A stretch of DNA of 64,000 nt from Halarcobacter sp. (lineage in GTDB: Bacteria > Campylobacterota > Campylobacteria > Campylobacterales > Arcobacteraceae). The DNA lies in NCBI RefSeq assembly GCF_963676935.1, contig NZ_OY781470.1, positions 434,001 through 498,000 on the forward strand, in the 5' to 3' direction. Within the stretch, counting starts at the first letter, position 1. Each line of letters opens with the position of its first letter. Both the position numbers and the translations under genes were made by a program. Shown here piece after piece: positions 1 through 9,299 of this stretch. The notes beneath the pieces are model-generated. The model searched no databases, was not told the origin of the DNA, and saw only the letters and a program-made list of their open reading frames with translations.

Positions 1-54
1 TTTTTACATGTTTTAATTTTCTATGTTTTACACTTACACACTTAAGGACTAAGA

Positions 55-1620
55 TTGAAAATCTTTAATTACAGACTAATTATTTTTATTTTAAGTATAA
101 TTTTTGGAGTTGCATTCTCTATCCCTTCTTTTTTACAAACTGATAGTGGCAAAAAAATCTCTTTGGGACTTGATTTACAAGGTGGTTTACATATGCTTCT
201 TGGAGTTAAAACAGATGAAGCAGTAACTTCTAAAATTAAATCAATTGCAACTTCAATTAAATATTTTGCAGATGATGAAGAGGTGCTAATAGAGGATTTA
301 TCTATAAAAGACGATACTGTACAGTTTACAGTACTTGATAAAGATGAACTTCCAAAAGTTAATAAAATGCTAGATACTATCAAAGGTTTAGATATCACAA
401 AAGAGGATATCAACTATAAAATTGCTCTTACAAATAAAGAACAACTAAGAACAAAAGACTTAGCTGTTGCTCAAGCAGTTGAAACAATAAGAAACAGACT
501 TGATCAATTTGGTTTGGCTGAACCAAATGTAGTTAGACAAGGTGAAACTGATATTGTTGTTGAGTTACCAGGTATCAAAACAGCTGAAGATGAAAAAGCA
601 GCTAGAGAGTTGATTTCAAAACCAGCAAATCTTGAACTTATGGCAGTAGATGAAGAAAGAGCTGATCAAGTATACTCTTTGACAAAATATCAAGCTGCTC
701 AATATGGGGATATTATTTTAGAAGATACTGATAACCCTCAAATCAAATATTTAGTAAAAGAGATTCCTATTTTAAATGGAAGTCAAGTAATTGATGCAAA
801 GGTTGCTTTTGACCAAGGAAATCAACCAATTATTAATTTTACTCTAAATAGTAGTGGTGCAAGAATATTTGGTGACTTTACAGGGAAAAATGTAGGGAAA
901 AGACTTGCTGTTGTTTTAGATGGAAAAGTTTACTCTGCACCAAATATTAGAGAAAGAATTGGTGGAGGTTCAGGTCAAATCTCAGGTGGTTTTTCAACAG
1001 TTGAAGCGGGAAATGTTGCAATTGCTTTAAGATCAGGTGCATTACCTGCATCAGTTGAGTTACTAGAAAAAAGAAGTGTTGGACCAAGTCTTGGTGCTGA
1101 TTCTATTCAAGCATCAATGATAGCCTTAATCTCAGGATTTGTAATAGTATTTTTATTTATGATTATCTACTATAGAAATGCAGGAATTATTGCAAATGTT
1201 GCTCTTATCTCAAATATATTTATTATTATTTCAGTTATGGCTATGTTTGGTGCTACATTAACACTTCCTGGTATGGCGGGTATAGTTTTAACAGTTGGTA
1301 TGGCAGTTGATGCCAATGTAATTATTGGTGAAAGAATTAGAGAACTTTTAAAAGCAGGCATGTCTATTCCAAAAGCTGTTGAAGATGGATATTCAAATGC
1401 AATGAGTGCAATTCTTGATGCTAATATTACTACACTTTTAGTTGCAGTAATTCTTTATGCTTATGGTACAGGACCTATTAAAGGGTTTGCTGTAACAATT
1501 TCAATTGGTATCTTAGCATCTATGTTAACAGCAATTTTAGGTACACATGGAATTTATGAAGCCTTATTGCCAAAAATGACAAAAGACAAAAACTTAAAAA
1601 AATGGTTTGGGATTAAATAA
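55..1620 (+). CDS. secD: Protein translocase subunit SecD
   Basis: SecD is an inner-membrane subunit of the Sec translocon. With SecF it uses the proton motive force to help pull proteins across the membrane. The 521-residue product has one N-terminal membrane segment (about residues 6-25), a large periplasmic region, and a C-terminal block of five membrane segments. The conserved DLQGGLHMLL stretch follows the first segment, and GMAVDANVIIGERIRE lies in the membrane core. Length is normal for the family. The start is TTG, supported by an AAGGA ribosome site at 44-48, six bases upstream. The stop overlaps the secF start by one base (TAATG), so the two are translationally coupled. The 54 bases before it hold no gene that I can see. 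Confidence 0.97.
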   Translation: MKIFNYRLIIFILSIIFGVAFSIPSFLQTDSGKKISLGLDLQGGLHMLLGVKTDEAVTSKIKSIATSIKYFADDEEVLIEDLSIKDDTVQFTVLDKDELPKVNKMLDTIKGLDITKEDINYKIALTNKEQLRTKDLAVAQAVETIRNRLDQFGLAEPNVVRQGETDIVVELPGIKTAEDEKAARELISKPANLELMAVDEERADQVYSLTKYQAAQYGDIILEDTDNPQIKYLVKEIPILNGSQVIDAKVAFDQGNQPIINFTLNSSGARIFGDFTGKNVGKRLAVVLDGKVYSAPNIRERIGGGSGQISGGFSTVEAGNVAIALRSGALPASVELLEKRSVGPSLGADSIQASMIALISGFVIVFLFMIIYYRNAGIIANVALISNIFIIISVMAMFGATLTLPGMAGIVLTVGMAVDANVIIGERIRELLKAGMSIPKAVEDGYSNAMSAILDANITTLLVAVILYAYGTGPIKGFAVTISIGILASMLTAILGTHGIYEALLPKMTKDKNLKKWFGIK

Positions 1621-2588
1621 TGGAAATTTTTAAAAGTGGAAAAATTTATGATTTTATGGGTAAGAGAATCCCATTTCTTGGCTTATCAAGTTTATTAATT
1701 ATAGCTTCAATTGTATTATTAATTACAAAAGGGGTAAATTTCGGTATTGATTTTGCCGGTGGAACTATTGTACAAGTTAAATACGAAAAACCAGCCCCAA
1801 TAGATAAGATTAGAGATGTATTAAATAATACAAACTATAAAGGTTCATCAATTACAGAATTTGGTTCACCTGAAGAGGTTGTTATTAGAATTACAGGTTC
1901 ATCTTCAAATTTAGCAAATGATATTGGTGATGAGATGCATAAAATTCTTGATTCAACAGGTAACTTTGAAGTAAGAAGAGTTGATATGGTTGGGCCAAAG
2001 GTTGGTGGAGAGCTTAGAGAAAAAGGTTTAATGGCTTTAGGATTATCATTAATCATAATCTTAATTTATGTTTCATTTAGATTTGAATGGAGATTTGCCA
2101 TTGCATCAATATTAGCTTTAGCTCATGATATTACAATCGCTTTAGGTGCGATATCTCTTTTCAATGTTGAAGTAAACTTAGATATTCTAGCTGCAATTCT
2201 AACTATCTTAGGATACTCTCTAAACGATACAATTATTGTATTTGATAGAATTAGAGAAGGGATTTCAACATCAAAAGAGAATATATTGAATTCAGTTGTA
2301 AATGAGTCAGTAAGTAGAACTTTATCAAGAACTACACTTACATCTTTAACAACATTTTTTGTTGTTGCAACACTATTTGCATTTGGTGGAGAGATTATCC
2401 ATGGATTTGCATTTACAATGCTTGTAGGTATTATAGTTGGTACATATTCATCTATTTTCATCGCTGCATCATTCTTAGTTCAATTAAAATTCTCAATTGC
2501 TAACTTTAGAGAAAAAGAAGCTGAGAAAGTTAAGAGACAGAAAGAGAAAGAGAAGATTAGAGCAATGTATGAAAAAGGAACAGTCTGA
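1620..2588 (+). CDS. secF: Protein translocase subunit SecF
   Basis: SecF is the partner of SecD in the Sec translocon. The 322-residue product has six predicted membrane segments. It carries the family signatures GIDFAGGT near residue 40 and SLNDTIIVFDRIRE in the fourth transmembrane region. It ends in a charged, Lys/Glu-rich cytoplasmic tail. Its start overlaps the secD stop by one base. Its own TGA stop sits in the loop of a small hairpin (2578-2599), and the stop marks the left edge of a 144-bp palindromic element, so the element has inserted or been retained right at the gene end. Confidence 0.97.
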   Translation: MEIFKSGKIYDFMGKRIPFLGLSSLLIIASIVLLITKGVNFGIDFAGGTIVQVKYEKPAPIDKIRDVLNNTNYKGSSITEFGSPEEVVIRITGSSSNLANDIGDEMHKILDSTGNFEVRRVDMVGPKVGGELREKGLMALGLSLIIILIYVSFRFEWRFAIASILALAHDITIALGAISLFNVEVNLDILAAILTILGYSLNDTIIVFDRIREGISTSKENILNSVVNESVSRTLSRTTLTSLTTFFVVATLFAFGGEIIHGFAFTMLVGIIVGTYSSIFIAASFLVQLKFSIANFREKEAEKVKRQKEKEKIRAMYEKGTV

Positions 2589-2730
2589 TAAGACTGTTCT
2601 TGCATCATCTTTTAAAATATTTCTGCGTTAAAAAACAAAATTTACTCAGTCACTTACTGCTGTAAGCTCCTTTACAAATTTAATTTCTTGCCTTGAACTC
2701 TTTAAAATCTAATACAATAACAGTCTTATC
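2587..2730. repeat. 144-bp imperfect palindromic (MITE-like) element
   Basis: Both ends carry the same 12-bp inverted terminal repeat: GATAAGACTGTT at 2587-2598, and its exact complement at 2719-2730. Similarity continues inward (TTG, then A/T-rich sequence ending in TTTTAAA). The centre is also palindromic, with CTTAC...GTAAG around TGCT near 2660. The left terminus additionally folds with the secF 3' end (GAACAGTC/GACTGTTC). It has no coding capacity. The layout resembles a miniature inverted-repeat or REP-like intergenic element. I see no second copy in this window. Confidence 0.6.
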
Positions 2731-2949
2731 TTCAATTATTCTAAGTAAAAAAACAAAGAAAAGGCAATCTTTCTGTTCAGATACCACGTGAATACAAGAC
2801 TAAGAGGAGTGCTTAACTCCTCAAATTAAAAGAAAATAAAGATATTAGATAAAAAAATAACACTTTTTAACATATCTTCAACATACTTTAATGATATAAT
2901 TGTAAAAATAATAAAAAAATATTACTGTATTTAAAGGTGAGTATACCAA
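2731..2949. other. Gene-free stretch between the palindrome and the next gene
   Basis: Together with the palindrome this makes about 360 bases without a gene. It holds a small perfect hairpin, GAGGAGT-GCTTA-ACTCCTC at 2804-2822. On the minus strand there is a T-run (2747-2753) after a weak 5-bp hairpin, which could be the 3' end of a short minus-strand RNA. The last 100 bases are AT-rich and probably contain the promoter of the membrane protein at 2950, whose ribosome site is AAAGGTGAG at 2932-2941. Nothing else is recognisable. Confidence 0.35.
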
Positions 2950-3417
2950 ATGGATAGAGATAAATTAAAAAAAGTAAAACTAGGTTTTGATAAAATAACA
3001 TCTAATAACTTTACAAATTGGAAGTTGGTATTATTCTGGATATTTTTCTTTGAAGTAATAGCTGCAATCTTTGAGTTTATATTTGTAGATAAATATGTTG
3101 AATATTCTGTTTCTATACCACATACTCTTACTACAGAAATCCTAGTTGGTCTAATAGTAACCGCATTTGTATGGTATTGTATTTACAATATTATTTTTGA
3201 TGATCCAAAAAGTAAATTTAGACTACTTATATTAACTCTAGTTGGGTTATATTTTATTGTTACAAATGACTTTTCATTACAGTTTTTATTAAATAATCTA
3301 AATCCATTGCATTTTCTTGAATTAGATTTTGGTGGAGTACTTATTTTAGAACTTTTACTTAAACTTATTATCCTTTATTTAATATATCAACTTATTGTTT
3401 CTACAAAGAAAAAATAA
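2950..3417 (+). CDS. Small four-segment membrane protein, unknown function
   Basis: I do not recognise this 155-residue protein. It has a charged N terminus of about 20 residues and then four hydrophobic segments (about 24-45, 62-83, 90-110 and 125-150). It ends in a lysine-rich tail, so it is an inner-membrane protein with both ends probably in the cytoplasm. The start is ATG with a good AAAGGTGAG site. It stands alone, with about 90 bases before the next gene. It lies between secDF and leuS, a neighbourhood of housekeeping genes, which argues for a conserved lineage-specific protein rather than a mobile gene. No catalytic motif is visible. Confidence 0.75.
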   Translation: MDRDKLKKVKLGFDKITSNNFTNWKLVLFWIFFFEVIAAIFEFIFVDKYVEYSVSIPHTLTTEILVGLIVTAFVWYCIYNIIFDDPKSKFRLLILTLVGLYFIVTNDFSLQFLLNNLNPLHFLELDFGGVLILELLLKLIILYLIYQLIVSTKKK

Positions 3418-3508
3418 GTTATAAAAATAATTGAAATAGTCCAAAAAGTCATCTTTTATCATATTTTAGATAAAATATTTTTTTTAAGAAAACTGATAAA
3501 GGATTATC

Positions 3509-3853
3509 ATGGATTGGGGTAAGGTAACTTATATATTCTTTTCGCTCATGTCTTTAACTACTACAGCAGGTTTTTTATATGAACCAAATGCAGTTGCACT
3601 TTTTTTAGCGGCAGGTGTTAATGTTATATCAACAATATTAAAAATCGGTGTTAAAAACCTACTAGCAGCAGAGTTATTAGCTAGTTCATTAGTTGCAGAC
3701 TTACATCTTATTCCTGCATTTATGGTATTAACATTTATCGGAGATGAACCAATGTCTACATCTCTTGCAATTGGAGCAGTTGTAGCAAATTTATTCTCAA
3801 TAGCTTTAGCTTTAATTGAGAGCGCAAAAAGTCAAGATAAGGAAGAGTATTAA
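3509..3853 (+). CDS. DUF6394-like small membrane protein
   Basis: This 114-residue protein has three or four hydrophobic segments and begins [21 protein letters not shown]. It resembles, from memory, a conserved Campylobacterota membrane family (DUF6394) found just upstream of leuS. No function is established. Its stop overlaps the leuS start by one base (TAATG), so the two are co-translated. A clear GATAAAGGATTATC site precedes the ATG. The family name is my recollection. The coding status and membrane nature are read directly from the sequence. Confidence 0.75.
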   Translation: MDWGKVTYIFFSLMSLTTTAGFLYEPNAVALFLAAGVNVISTILKIGVKNLLAAELLASSLVADLHLIPAFMVLTFIGDEPMSTSLAIGAVVANLFSIALALIESAKSQDKEEY

Positions 3854-6318
3854 TGGAGTATAATCCACAAGAAATTGAGGCAAAGTGGCAAAATTATTGG
3901 AATGAAAATGGAAGTTTTGAGCCACTAAATGATTATAAAAAAGATAAAAAATATATTTTAAGTATGTTCCCATACCCAAGTGGTAGAATCCATATGGGAC
4001 ACGTTAGAAACTATTGCTTAGGTGATGCTTTTGCAAGATATTATAGAAAAGCAGATTTTAATGTACTTCACCCAATTGGTTGGGATAGTTTTGGTATGCC
4101 AGCAGAAAATGCAGCTATTAAACATAAACTTCATCCAAAAAAATGGACTTATGAAAATATTGATTATATGAGAGATGAACTAAAAGCTTTAGGTTTATCT
4201 TTTTCTAAAACTAGAGAGTTCGCAACTTCTGATGAATTATATACAAAGTGGGAACAAGAGTTTATTATCAAAATGTATGAAGAGGGTCTTCTTTATAGAA
4301 AATCAACAACAGTAAACTGGTGTCCACATGATTTAACTGTTTTAGCTAATGAACAATTAGAAGAGGGGTGTTGTTGGAGATGTGGAACTCCTGTAGAGCA
4401 AAAAGAGATGCCAGGATATTATGTAGCTATTACAAAATATGCTCAAGAATTACTAGATGATTTAAAAACATTAGAGGGTGAGTGGCCATCACAAGTTTTA
4501 ACTATGCAAGAGAATTGGATAGGAAGAAGTGAAGGTTTAGAATTCACTTTTGAATTATCAAAAGAATCTAGGTATAAATTAGATAAACAATTCTCTTCTT
4601 ATAAAGTATTTACAACTAGACCTGATACAATTTATGGTGTATCATACTCAGCTTTAGCTCCTGAGCATCCAATTGTAAAATATCTAGTAGATAATAAATT
4701 ATTAGATGACGATAAATTAGAAGCTATTAAAGCTATGCAAAAAGTGAGTGAAAGAGATAGAGCAACAATGCCTAAAGAGGGTGTTTCTTTAGAGATTGAT
4801 GTAATTCATCCACTTACAGCAGAAAGAATTCCTGTATGGGTTGCTAATTTTGTATTGAGTTCATATGGTGGTGGAGCAGTTATGGCAGTTCCAGCACATG
4901 ACCAAAGAGATTTTGAGTTTGCAAGAGAATATAGTTTACCAATAAAACAAGTTATTGTTGGACCTGATGGTTTATTTGATAAAATGACTGAAGCTTATAC
5001 AGGTGAAGGTGAATTAGTAAACTCTGAAGGTTTTAGTGGATTAAAAAATAATAAAGCTAAAAAATCAATTATTTACCATTTCGAGCAAAACTCTTTTGGT
5101 ACAAAACAAATCAATTATAAATTAAGAGATTGGGGTGTATCAAGACAAAGATATTGGGGTGCACCAATCCCTTTTGTACATTGTGATGATTGTGGATTAG
5201 TTCCTGAAAAAACTGAAAACTTACCAATTGCTCTTCCAGAAGATGTAGAGATTACAGGTGAAGGGAATCCATTAGATACTCATCCTACATGGAAAAAATG
5301 TAAATGTCCAAAATGTGGAAAAGAAGCTACAAGAGAAACTGATACTCTTGATACATTTGTTCAGTCATCTTGGTACTTTTTAAGATATGCAACAAATCCA
5401 CAAAAATGGACAAAAGAGGGTGTATCTAAATCTGATAGTGATTATTGGATGGATGTTGACCAATATATTGGTGGGATTGAACATGCTATTTTACATCTAT
5501 TGTATGCAAGATTTTTTACTAAAGTATTAAATGACTTAGGATATACAAACTCTAGAGAACCATTTAAAAAACTTCTTACTCAAGGTATGGTTTTAAAAGA
5601 TGGTGCAAAGATGTCAAAATCAAAGGGAAATGTTGTAGATCCAGACTTGATTGTAGAAAAATATGGAGCTGATACTGCTAGATTATTTATCCTTTTTGCT
5701 GCACCACCAACAAAAGAGTTAGAGTGGAATGATAGTGCAGTTGATGGCGCATTTAGATTTATTAAAAAGTTTGCACAAAGAAGTGAACATATAACTGAAA
5801 ATGGTATAGCAAATTTTAAAAATATAGAACATTCATCTTTATCAAAAGATGAGAAAGAAGCTAGAAGAAAAGTTTATGAAGCTTTAGAAAAATCTAATGA
5901 TGTATTTAATAAAACTTATGCATTTAATACTTTAATAGCATCTGCAATGGAAGCAATGAATGCTTTACAAGTACAGGATAATGAGCTTGTATGGGCAGAG
6001 GGTTATTATATTCTTACAAATATTTTAGAGCCAATAATTCCTCATTTATCTTGGGAATTATCTGAAAATCTTTTCAAAAGAGAAAACTTTAATGATAAAA
6101 TTGAAGTTAAAGAGGAAGTTTTCGCATTAGATTCAGTAACACTAGCAGTTACAATTAATGGTAAAAAAAGATGTGAAATTGAAGTAAATCCTAGCGCATC
6201 AAAAGATGAGATTTTAGCTTTAGCAAAAGAGAGCTCATCTAAATGGATTGAAGGTAAAGAACTAATCAAAGAGATTGTTGTTCCTAATAAGCTAGTTAAC
6301 TTGGTTGTAAAGGGATAA
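3853..6318 (+). CDS. leuS: Leucyl-tRNA synthetase
   Basis: This enzyme charges tRNA-Leu with leucine in the cytoplasm. The 821-residue length is normal for bacterial LeuRS. The class I signatures are present: HMGH at residues 47-50 (in [12 protein letters not shown]) and KMSKS at 586-590. The zinc-domain cysteines (CPH, CCWRC) and a second Cys pair set (HCDDC, CKCPKC) are visible. The editing domain contains the [11 protein letters not shown] threonine-rich loop. It is co-translated with the preceding small membrane gene and is followed one base later by lptE. This is the same order as I recall for Helicobacter. Confidence 0.98.
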   Translation: MEYNPQEIEAKWQNYWNENGSFEPLNDYKKDKKYILSMFPYPSGRIHMGHVRNYCLGDAFARYYRKADFNVLHPIGWDSFGMPAENAAIKHKLHPKKWTYENIDYMRDELKALGLSFSKTREFATSDELYTKWEQEFIIKMYEEGLLYRKSTTVNWCPHDLTVLANEQLEEGCCWRCGTPVEQKEMPGYYVAITKYAQELLDDLKTLEGEWPSQVLTMQENWIGRSEGLEFTFELSKESRYKLDKQFSSYKVFTTRPDTIYGVSYSALAPEHPIVKYLVDNKLLDDDKLEAIKAMQKVSERDRATMPKEGVSLEIDVIHPLTAERIPVWVANFVLSSYGGGAVMAVPAHDQRDFEFAREYSLPIKQVIVGPDGLFDKMTEAYTGEGELVNSEGFSGLKNNKAKKSIIYHFEQNSFGTKQINYKLRDWGVSRQRYWGAPIPFVHCDDCGLVPEKTENLPIALPEDVEITGEGNPLDTHPTWKKCKCPKCGKEATRETDTLDTFVQSSWYFLRYATNPQKWTKEGVSKSDSDYWMDVDQYIGGIEHAILHLLYARFFTKVLNDLGYTNSREPFKKLLTQGMVLKDGAKMSKSKGNVVDPDLIVEKYGADTARLFILFAAPPTKELEWNDSAVDGAFRFIKKFAQRSEHITENGIANFKNIEHSSLSKDEKEARRKVYEALEKSNDVFNKTYAFNTLIASAMEAMNALQVQDNELVWAEGYYILTNILEPIIPHLSWELSENLFKRENFNDKIEVKEEVFALDSVTLAVTINGKKRCEIEVNPSASKDEILALAKESSSKWIEGKELIKEIVVPNKLVNLVVKG

Positions 6319-6319
6319 T

Positions 6320-6835
6320 ATGAAATCAAGTCGAATACTATTATTTTGTTTATTTATTTTTATAATTACAGGGTGTGGATATAAACCAGCTACTTATTAT
6401 ACAAAAAAAGAGTTATCTGGTAATATTTTTGTAAACCTTAATATTAATTTAGAAGACCCACGAAACATAGTTATTATAAAAGATACAATGAATGAAATAT
6501 TAGTTCATAGACTTGACCTAAAGATTGTTGATGATCCAAGTATTGCTGATACAATTTTAACTTTAACTCTTGATTCTGTATCAATGGCTTTAGTTCAGAC
6601 AGATGCTGATGGTTATAGTAACGTATATAGAGCTACAGTTAAAATTGGAGTTATATATGATAAGAATGGACAAAAGAGAAGTTTTACAGTTAATGGACAC
6701 AATGACATAAATATTGATTCAGGAGCTATAATTACTGACACAAATAGATTCCAAGGTATTAGAGCAGCAGCTAATAAAGCATTAGATGAAGTTGTATCAA
6801 AATTAGCAATCAATTCATTTAAAGAAAATGATTAA
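6320..6835 (+). CDS. lptE: LptE-like outer-membrane LPS-assembly lipoprotein
   Basis: The 171-residue product begins with a lipoprotein signal (hydrophobic stretch ending IIFIITGCGYKPATYY, with the lipobox cysteine near residue 20). A beta-rich domain follows, and it includes the LNINLEDPRNIVII region. Size and position between leuS and folC match the LptE-type lipoprotein that plugs LptD and helps place lipopolysaccharide in the outer membrane. Sequence identity in this family is low, so the assignment rests mainly on the signal, the length and the gene order. It overlaps folC by eight bases. Confidence 0.75.
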   Translation: MKSSRILLFCLFIFIITGCGYKPATYYTKKELSGNIFVNLNINLEDPRNIVIIKDTMNEILVHRLDLKIVDDPSIADTILTLTLDSVSMALVQTDADGYSNVYRATVKIGVIYDKNGQKRSFTVNGHNDINIDSGAIITDTNRFQGIRAAANKALDEVVSKLAINSFKEND

Positions 6836-7991
6836 TTTTAAATTTGCCTCTTTAAATGAGGTTTTAAGTCATAAGACTATGTATTATGAAAAAATAGATT
6901 ATTCTATTGTAAGTAAATCATGGCAAATTTTGTCAAAATATTTAAAGCTTCCATATATAATTCATATCATAGGAACTAATGGTAAAGGTTCAACAGGAAG
7001 ATTTTTAGCTCATTATTTACAAAAAAAATCTTATAAAACTGTACATTATAGTTCTCCACATATTTTAAAATTCAATGAAAGAATTTGGATAAATGGCAAA
7101 GACAGTACAGATTTTGATTTAAATTTTGCCAATAAAAAATTGCAAGATTATTTACCATTAAATCTATTAGAAAAACTTACATATTTTGAATATACAACTT
7201 TATTAGCATTGATTCTAAGTGATGGAGTTGATTATTTGGTTTTTGAAGCAGGTTTAGGTGGTGAATTTGATGCAACAAATGTTGTACCTAGTGATTTGTC
7301 ATTAGTTACAACAATTGATATAGATCATCAAAGTTTTTTAGGTAACACTATAGAAGAGATAGCTAAGACTAAAATGCGTTCAGCTGATAACAAAATGTTA
7401 ATCGGTTATCAAATCCATCAAGAAGTTTATGATATAGCTTTAGTTGTTAAAAAGGAGCTAAAAGAAGAGTTTGGAAGAGATATTAAAATCAATAAAGTTG
7501 AAAAATTTGATTTATCAGCTTTAACAAAATATCCATTATTTCTTCAAAGAAATCTTTGCTTAGTAATAAAAGCATTAGAGGAATTATCTATAGCTATAGA
7601 TTTTAGGTTATTTGATGATGTTAAGCTTTTGGGAAGATGTCAAAAAATATCAGATAATATTACAGTTGATGTTGGACATAACCCTTTAGCAGCTAAATCT
7701 TTATTAGAAGAGTTTAAAAATAAAAAAATTGTATTGATTTATAATTCTTACAAAGATAAAGATTATAAAACAGTATTAAATATTTTAAAACCTATCATAA
7801 AAGAGATAATAATTTTAGATATTGATGATAAAAGAATAGTAAATAAAAATGATTTATTAGAAATTTGTGAAAAATTGAATATAATAATTAATACTAATTC
7901 AAAAATAAGAAAAGATGAAAAATATTTAGTTTTTGGTTCTTTCTTGGTTGTAGAAAAATTTTTAAAAAGTTTGGAAATTGATGAAAGATAG
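6828..7991 (+). CDS. folC: Dihydrofolate synthase / folylpolyglutamate synthase
   Basis: This is a Mur-ligase-family enzyme that adds glutamate to dihydropteroate and to folates. The 387-residue protein carries the ATP-binding loop GTNGKGSTG near residue 50. The family motif SSPHILKFNERIWING and the FEAGLGGEFDATN box follow. The C-terminal ligase-domain signature DVGHNPLA is present. Length is typical of the short Campylobacterota FolC. It overlaps lptE upstream and, by eleven bases, the M23 peptidase downstream, so the block is tightly coupled. Confidence 0.95.
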   Translation: MINFKFASLNEVLSHKTMYYEKIDYSIVSKSWQILSKYLKLPYIIHIIGTNGKGSTGRFLAHYLQKKSYKTVHYSSPHILKFNERIWINGKDSTDFDLNFANKKLQDYLPLNLLEKLTYFEYTTLLALILSDGVDYLVFEAGLGGEFDATNVVPSDLSLVTTIDIDHQSFLGNTIEEIAKTKMRSADNKMLIGYQIHQEVYDIALVVKKELKEEFGRDIKINKVEKFDLSALTKYPLFLQRNLCLVIKALEELSIAIDFRLFDDVKLLGRCQKISDNITVDVGHNPLAAKSLLEEFKNKKIVLIYNSYKDKDYKTVLNILKPIIKEIIILDIDDKRIVNKNDLLEICEKLNIIINTNSKIRKDEKYLVFGSFLVVEKFLKSLEIDER

Positions 7992-8907
7992 ATTGATAAT
8001 AACCATCTCAGATGTGCATAGTACTAAAGCTTTTAATGTACATCAAATTATTAAACAAGTGATTTTAATAATTGTTTTAATTGTCTTACTTATTATGGGT
8101 GGTGCATTTTGGTTTATTACTGAACTTAATCATAGAATGGATAATTTAAAAGAGCAAAAAGAAAAAGAGATTGATTTAAAAGAAAAAGAGATCTCGGTAC
8201 TTGTAGAAAAAGAAAAGAAGTTACAAGCTCAAAATCAATTTTATTCTTTACAAATTAAAGGTAAAGTAAGAGATATAGAAGCATTAAGTTCAAAGTTAGA
8301 TCATATTGAAGAGATGATCGGTCTAAGAAATGATAATGAGAAAAAAGAGCAGATTACACAAGAAACATTAAAATCAATTAATGATAAAATTAAAATGTTT
8401 ATGTTAACCACAATACCTAGTGGTTCTCCTCTTAAAGATACAACAATTACTTCTAGGTTTGGTTACAGAATACACCCTGTAACTAAAAAGAAAAAATTTC
8501 ATAGAGGGATTGATTTAAGAGCAAAAAGAAAAACTGAGGTTTTTGCTACAGCTGATGGGGTTGTTAGTTTTGCAAGAGCATCAAATTATGGAGATTTTGG
8601 TAGAGTAATTAAGATTCGACATAATTTTGGGTTTGAAACTGTGTATGCACATTTAAATAAGACACTTGTAAAAACAGGTGATATTATAAGAAAAAACCAA
8701 GTTATAGGTTTAAGTGGAAATAGTGGAAGAAGTACAGCACCACATTTACATTATGAAGTAAAATATGGTGAGAAAATTCTAAATCCTAGGGAGTTTATAA
8801 AATGGCAACTTGGGAACTATTATGGTATTTTTAATAAGGAGAGGAGAGTTCAATGGGAATCTTTGGTAAGGCTAATAAACGAACAGTCCAAAATGGTGCA
8901 ACAGTAA
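7981..8907 (+). CDS. M23 family peptidoglycan endopeptidase (Csd1/Csd2-like)
   Basis: This is a predicted zinc metallopeptidase that trims peptidoglycan cross-links and helps set cell shape. The protein (308 residues from this ATG) has a short cytoplasmic N terminus, one membrane segment at about residues 20-45 and a charged coiled coil (about 47-125). The LytM/M23 catalytic domain has HRGID (H174, D178) and HLH (255-257). I chose the ATG at 7981 over the adjacent TTG at 7978 because GGA lies six bases ahead of it. It sits directly upstream of, and overlaps by 55 bases, the bactofilin gene. Helicobacter pylori has two such peptidases (csd1, csd2) in this position; only one is present here. 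Confidence 0.92.
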   Translation: MKDRLIITISDVHSTKAFNVHQIIKQVILIIVLIVLLIMGGAFWFITELNHRMDNLKEQKEKEIDLKEKEISVLVEKEKKLQAQNQFYSLQIKGKVRDIEALSSKLDHIEEMIGLRNDNEKKEQITQETLKSINDKIKMFMLTTIPSGSPLKDTTITSRFGYRIHPVTKKKKFHRGIDLRAKRKTEVFATADGVVSFARASNYGDFGRVIKIRHNFGFETVYAHLNKTLVKTGDIIRKNQVIGLSGNSGRSTAPHLHYEVKYGEKILNPREFIKWQLGNYYGIFNKERRVQWESLVRLINEQSKMVQQ

Positions 8908-9299
8908 TAGCACATGGAACTTGTATTATTGGTGGTATAACTACAGAGGGAAGTGTACATATTGATGGTAAATTTGAAGGTGTTATATTAGAAGCTGATA
9001 TGATTTCTATTGGTAAAACAGGAGAAGTTATTGGTGATATAAAAGCAAATAACTTGATTGTAAGTGGTCTACTTGATGGGAAAATAGATTGTAATCAAGT
9101 ACAAATATTATCTGAAGGTAAGGTAATAGGGAATATGAAATATAACGAGTTGGTTATTGAAGAGGATGGAAAATTTGAAGGGCAAGGGATTAGAAAAGGT
9201 TCTAATCTAACGAGTAAATATGATGAAGTTGAAAACAAAATCAATAATATTATACTTAGTCCTGCACAACAAATAGAACATGGCCCAAAAAATTCATGA
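8853..9299 (+). CDS. ccmA: Bactofilin, cell-shape protein CcmA
   Basis: Bactofilins polymerise into filaments under the membrane and scaffold peptidoglycan enzymes. The 148-residue product has short disordered ends flanking a right-handed beta-helix with regular Gly-spaced repeats (GTCIIGGITTEGSVHIDGKF, then similar strands to about residue 115). A strong ribosome site (TAAGGAGAGGAGA) precedes the ATG. The gene starts 55 bases inside the M23 peptidase gene and overlaps the helicase start by 20 bases. The peptidase-bactofilin pair supports a shape-control role, as known for CcmA/Csd1 in Helicobacter. Confidence 0.94.
   Translation: MGIFGKANKRTVQNGATVIAHGTCIIGGITTEGSVHIDGKFEGVILEADMISIGKTGEVIGDIKANNLIVSGLLDGKIDCNQVQILSEGKVIGNMKYNELVIEEDGKFEGQGIRKGSNLTSKYDEVENKINNIILSPAQQIEHGPKNS

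Noticed and set aside
7978-7983. TTG at 7978 as start of the M23 peptidase
   Set aside because: The adjacent ATG at 7981 has a better spacing from GGA and is the normal start codon.
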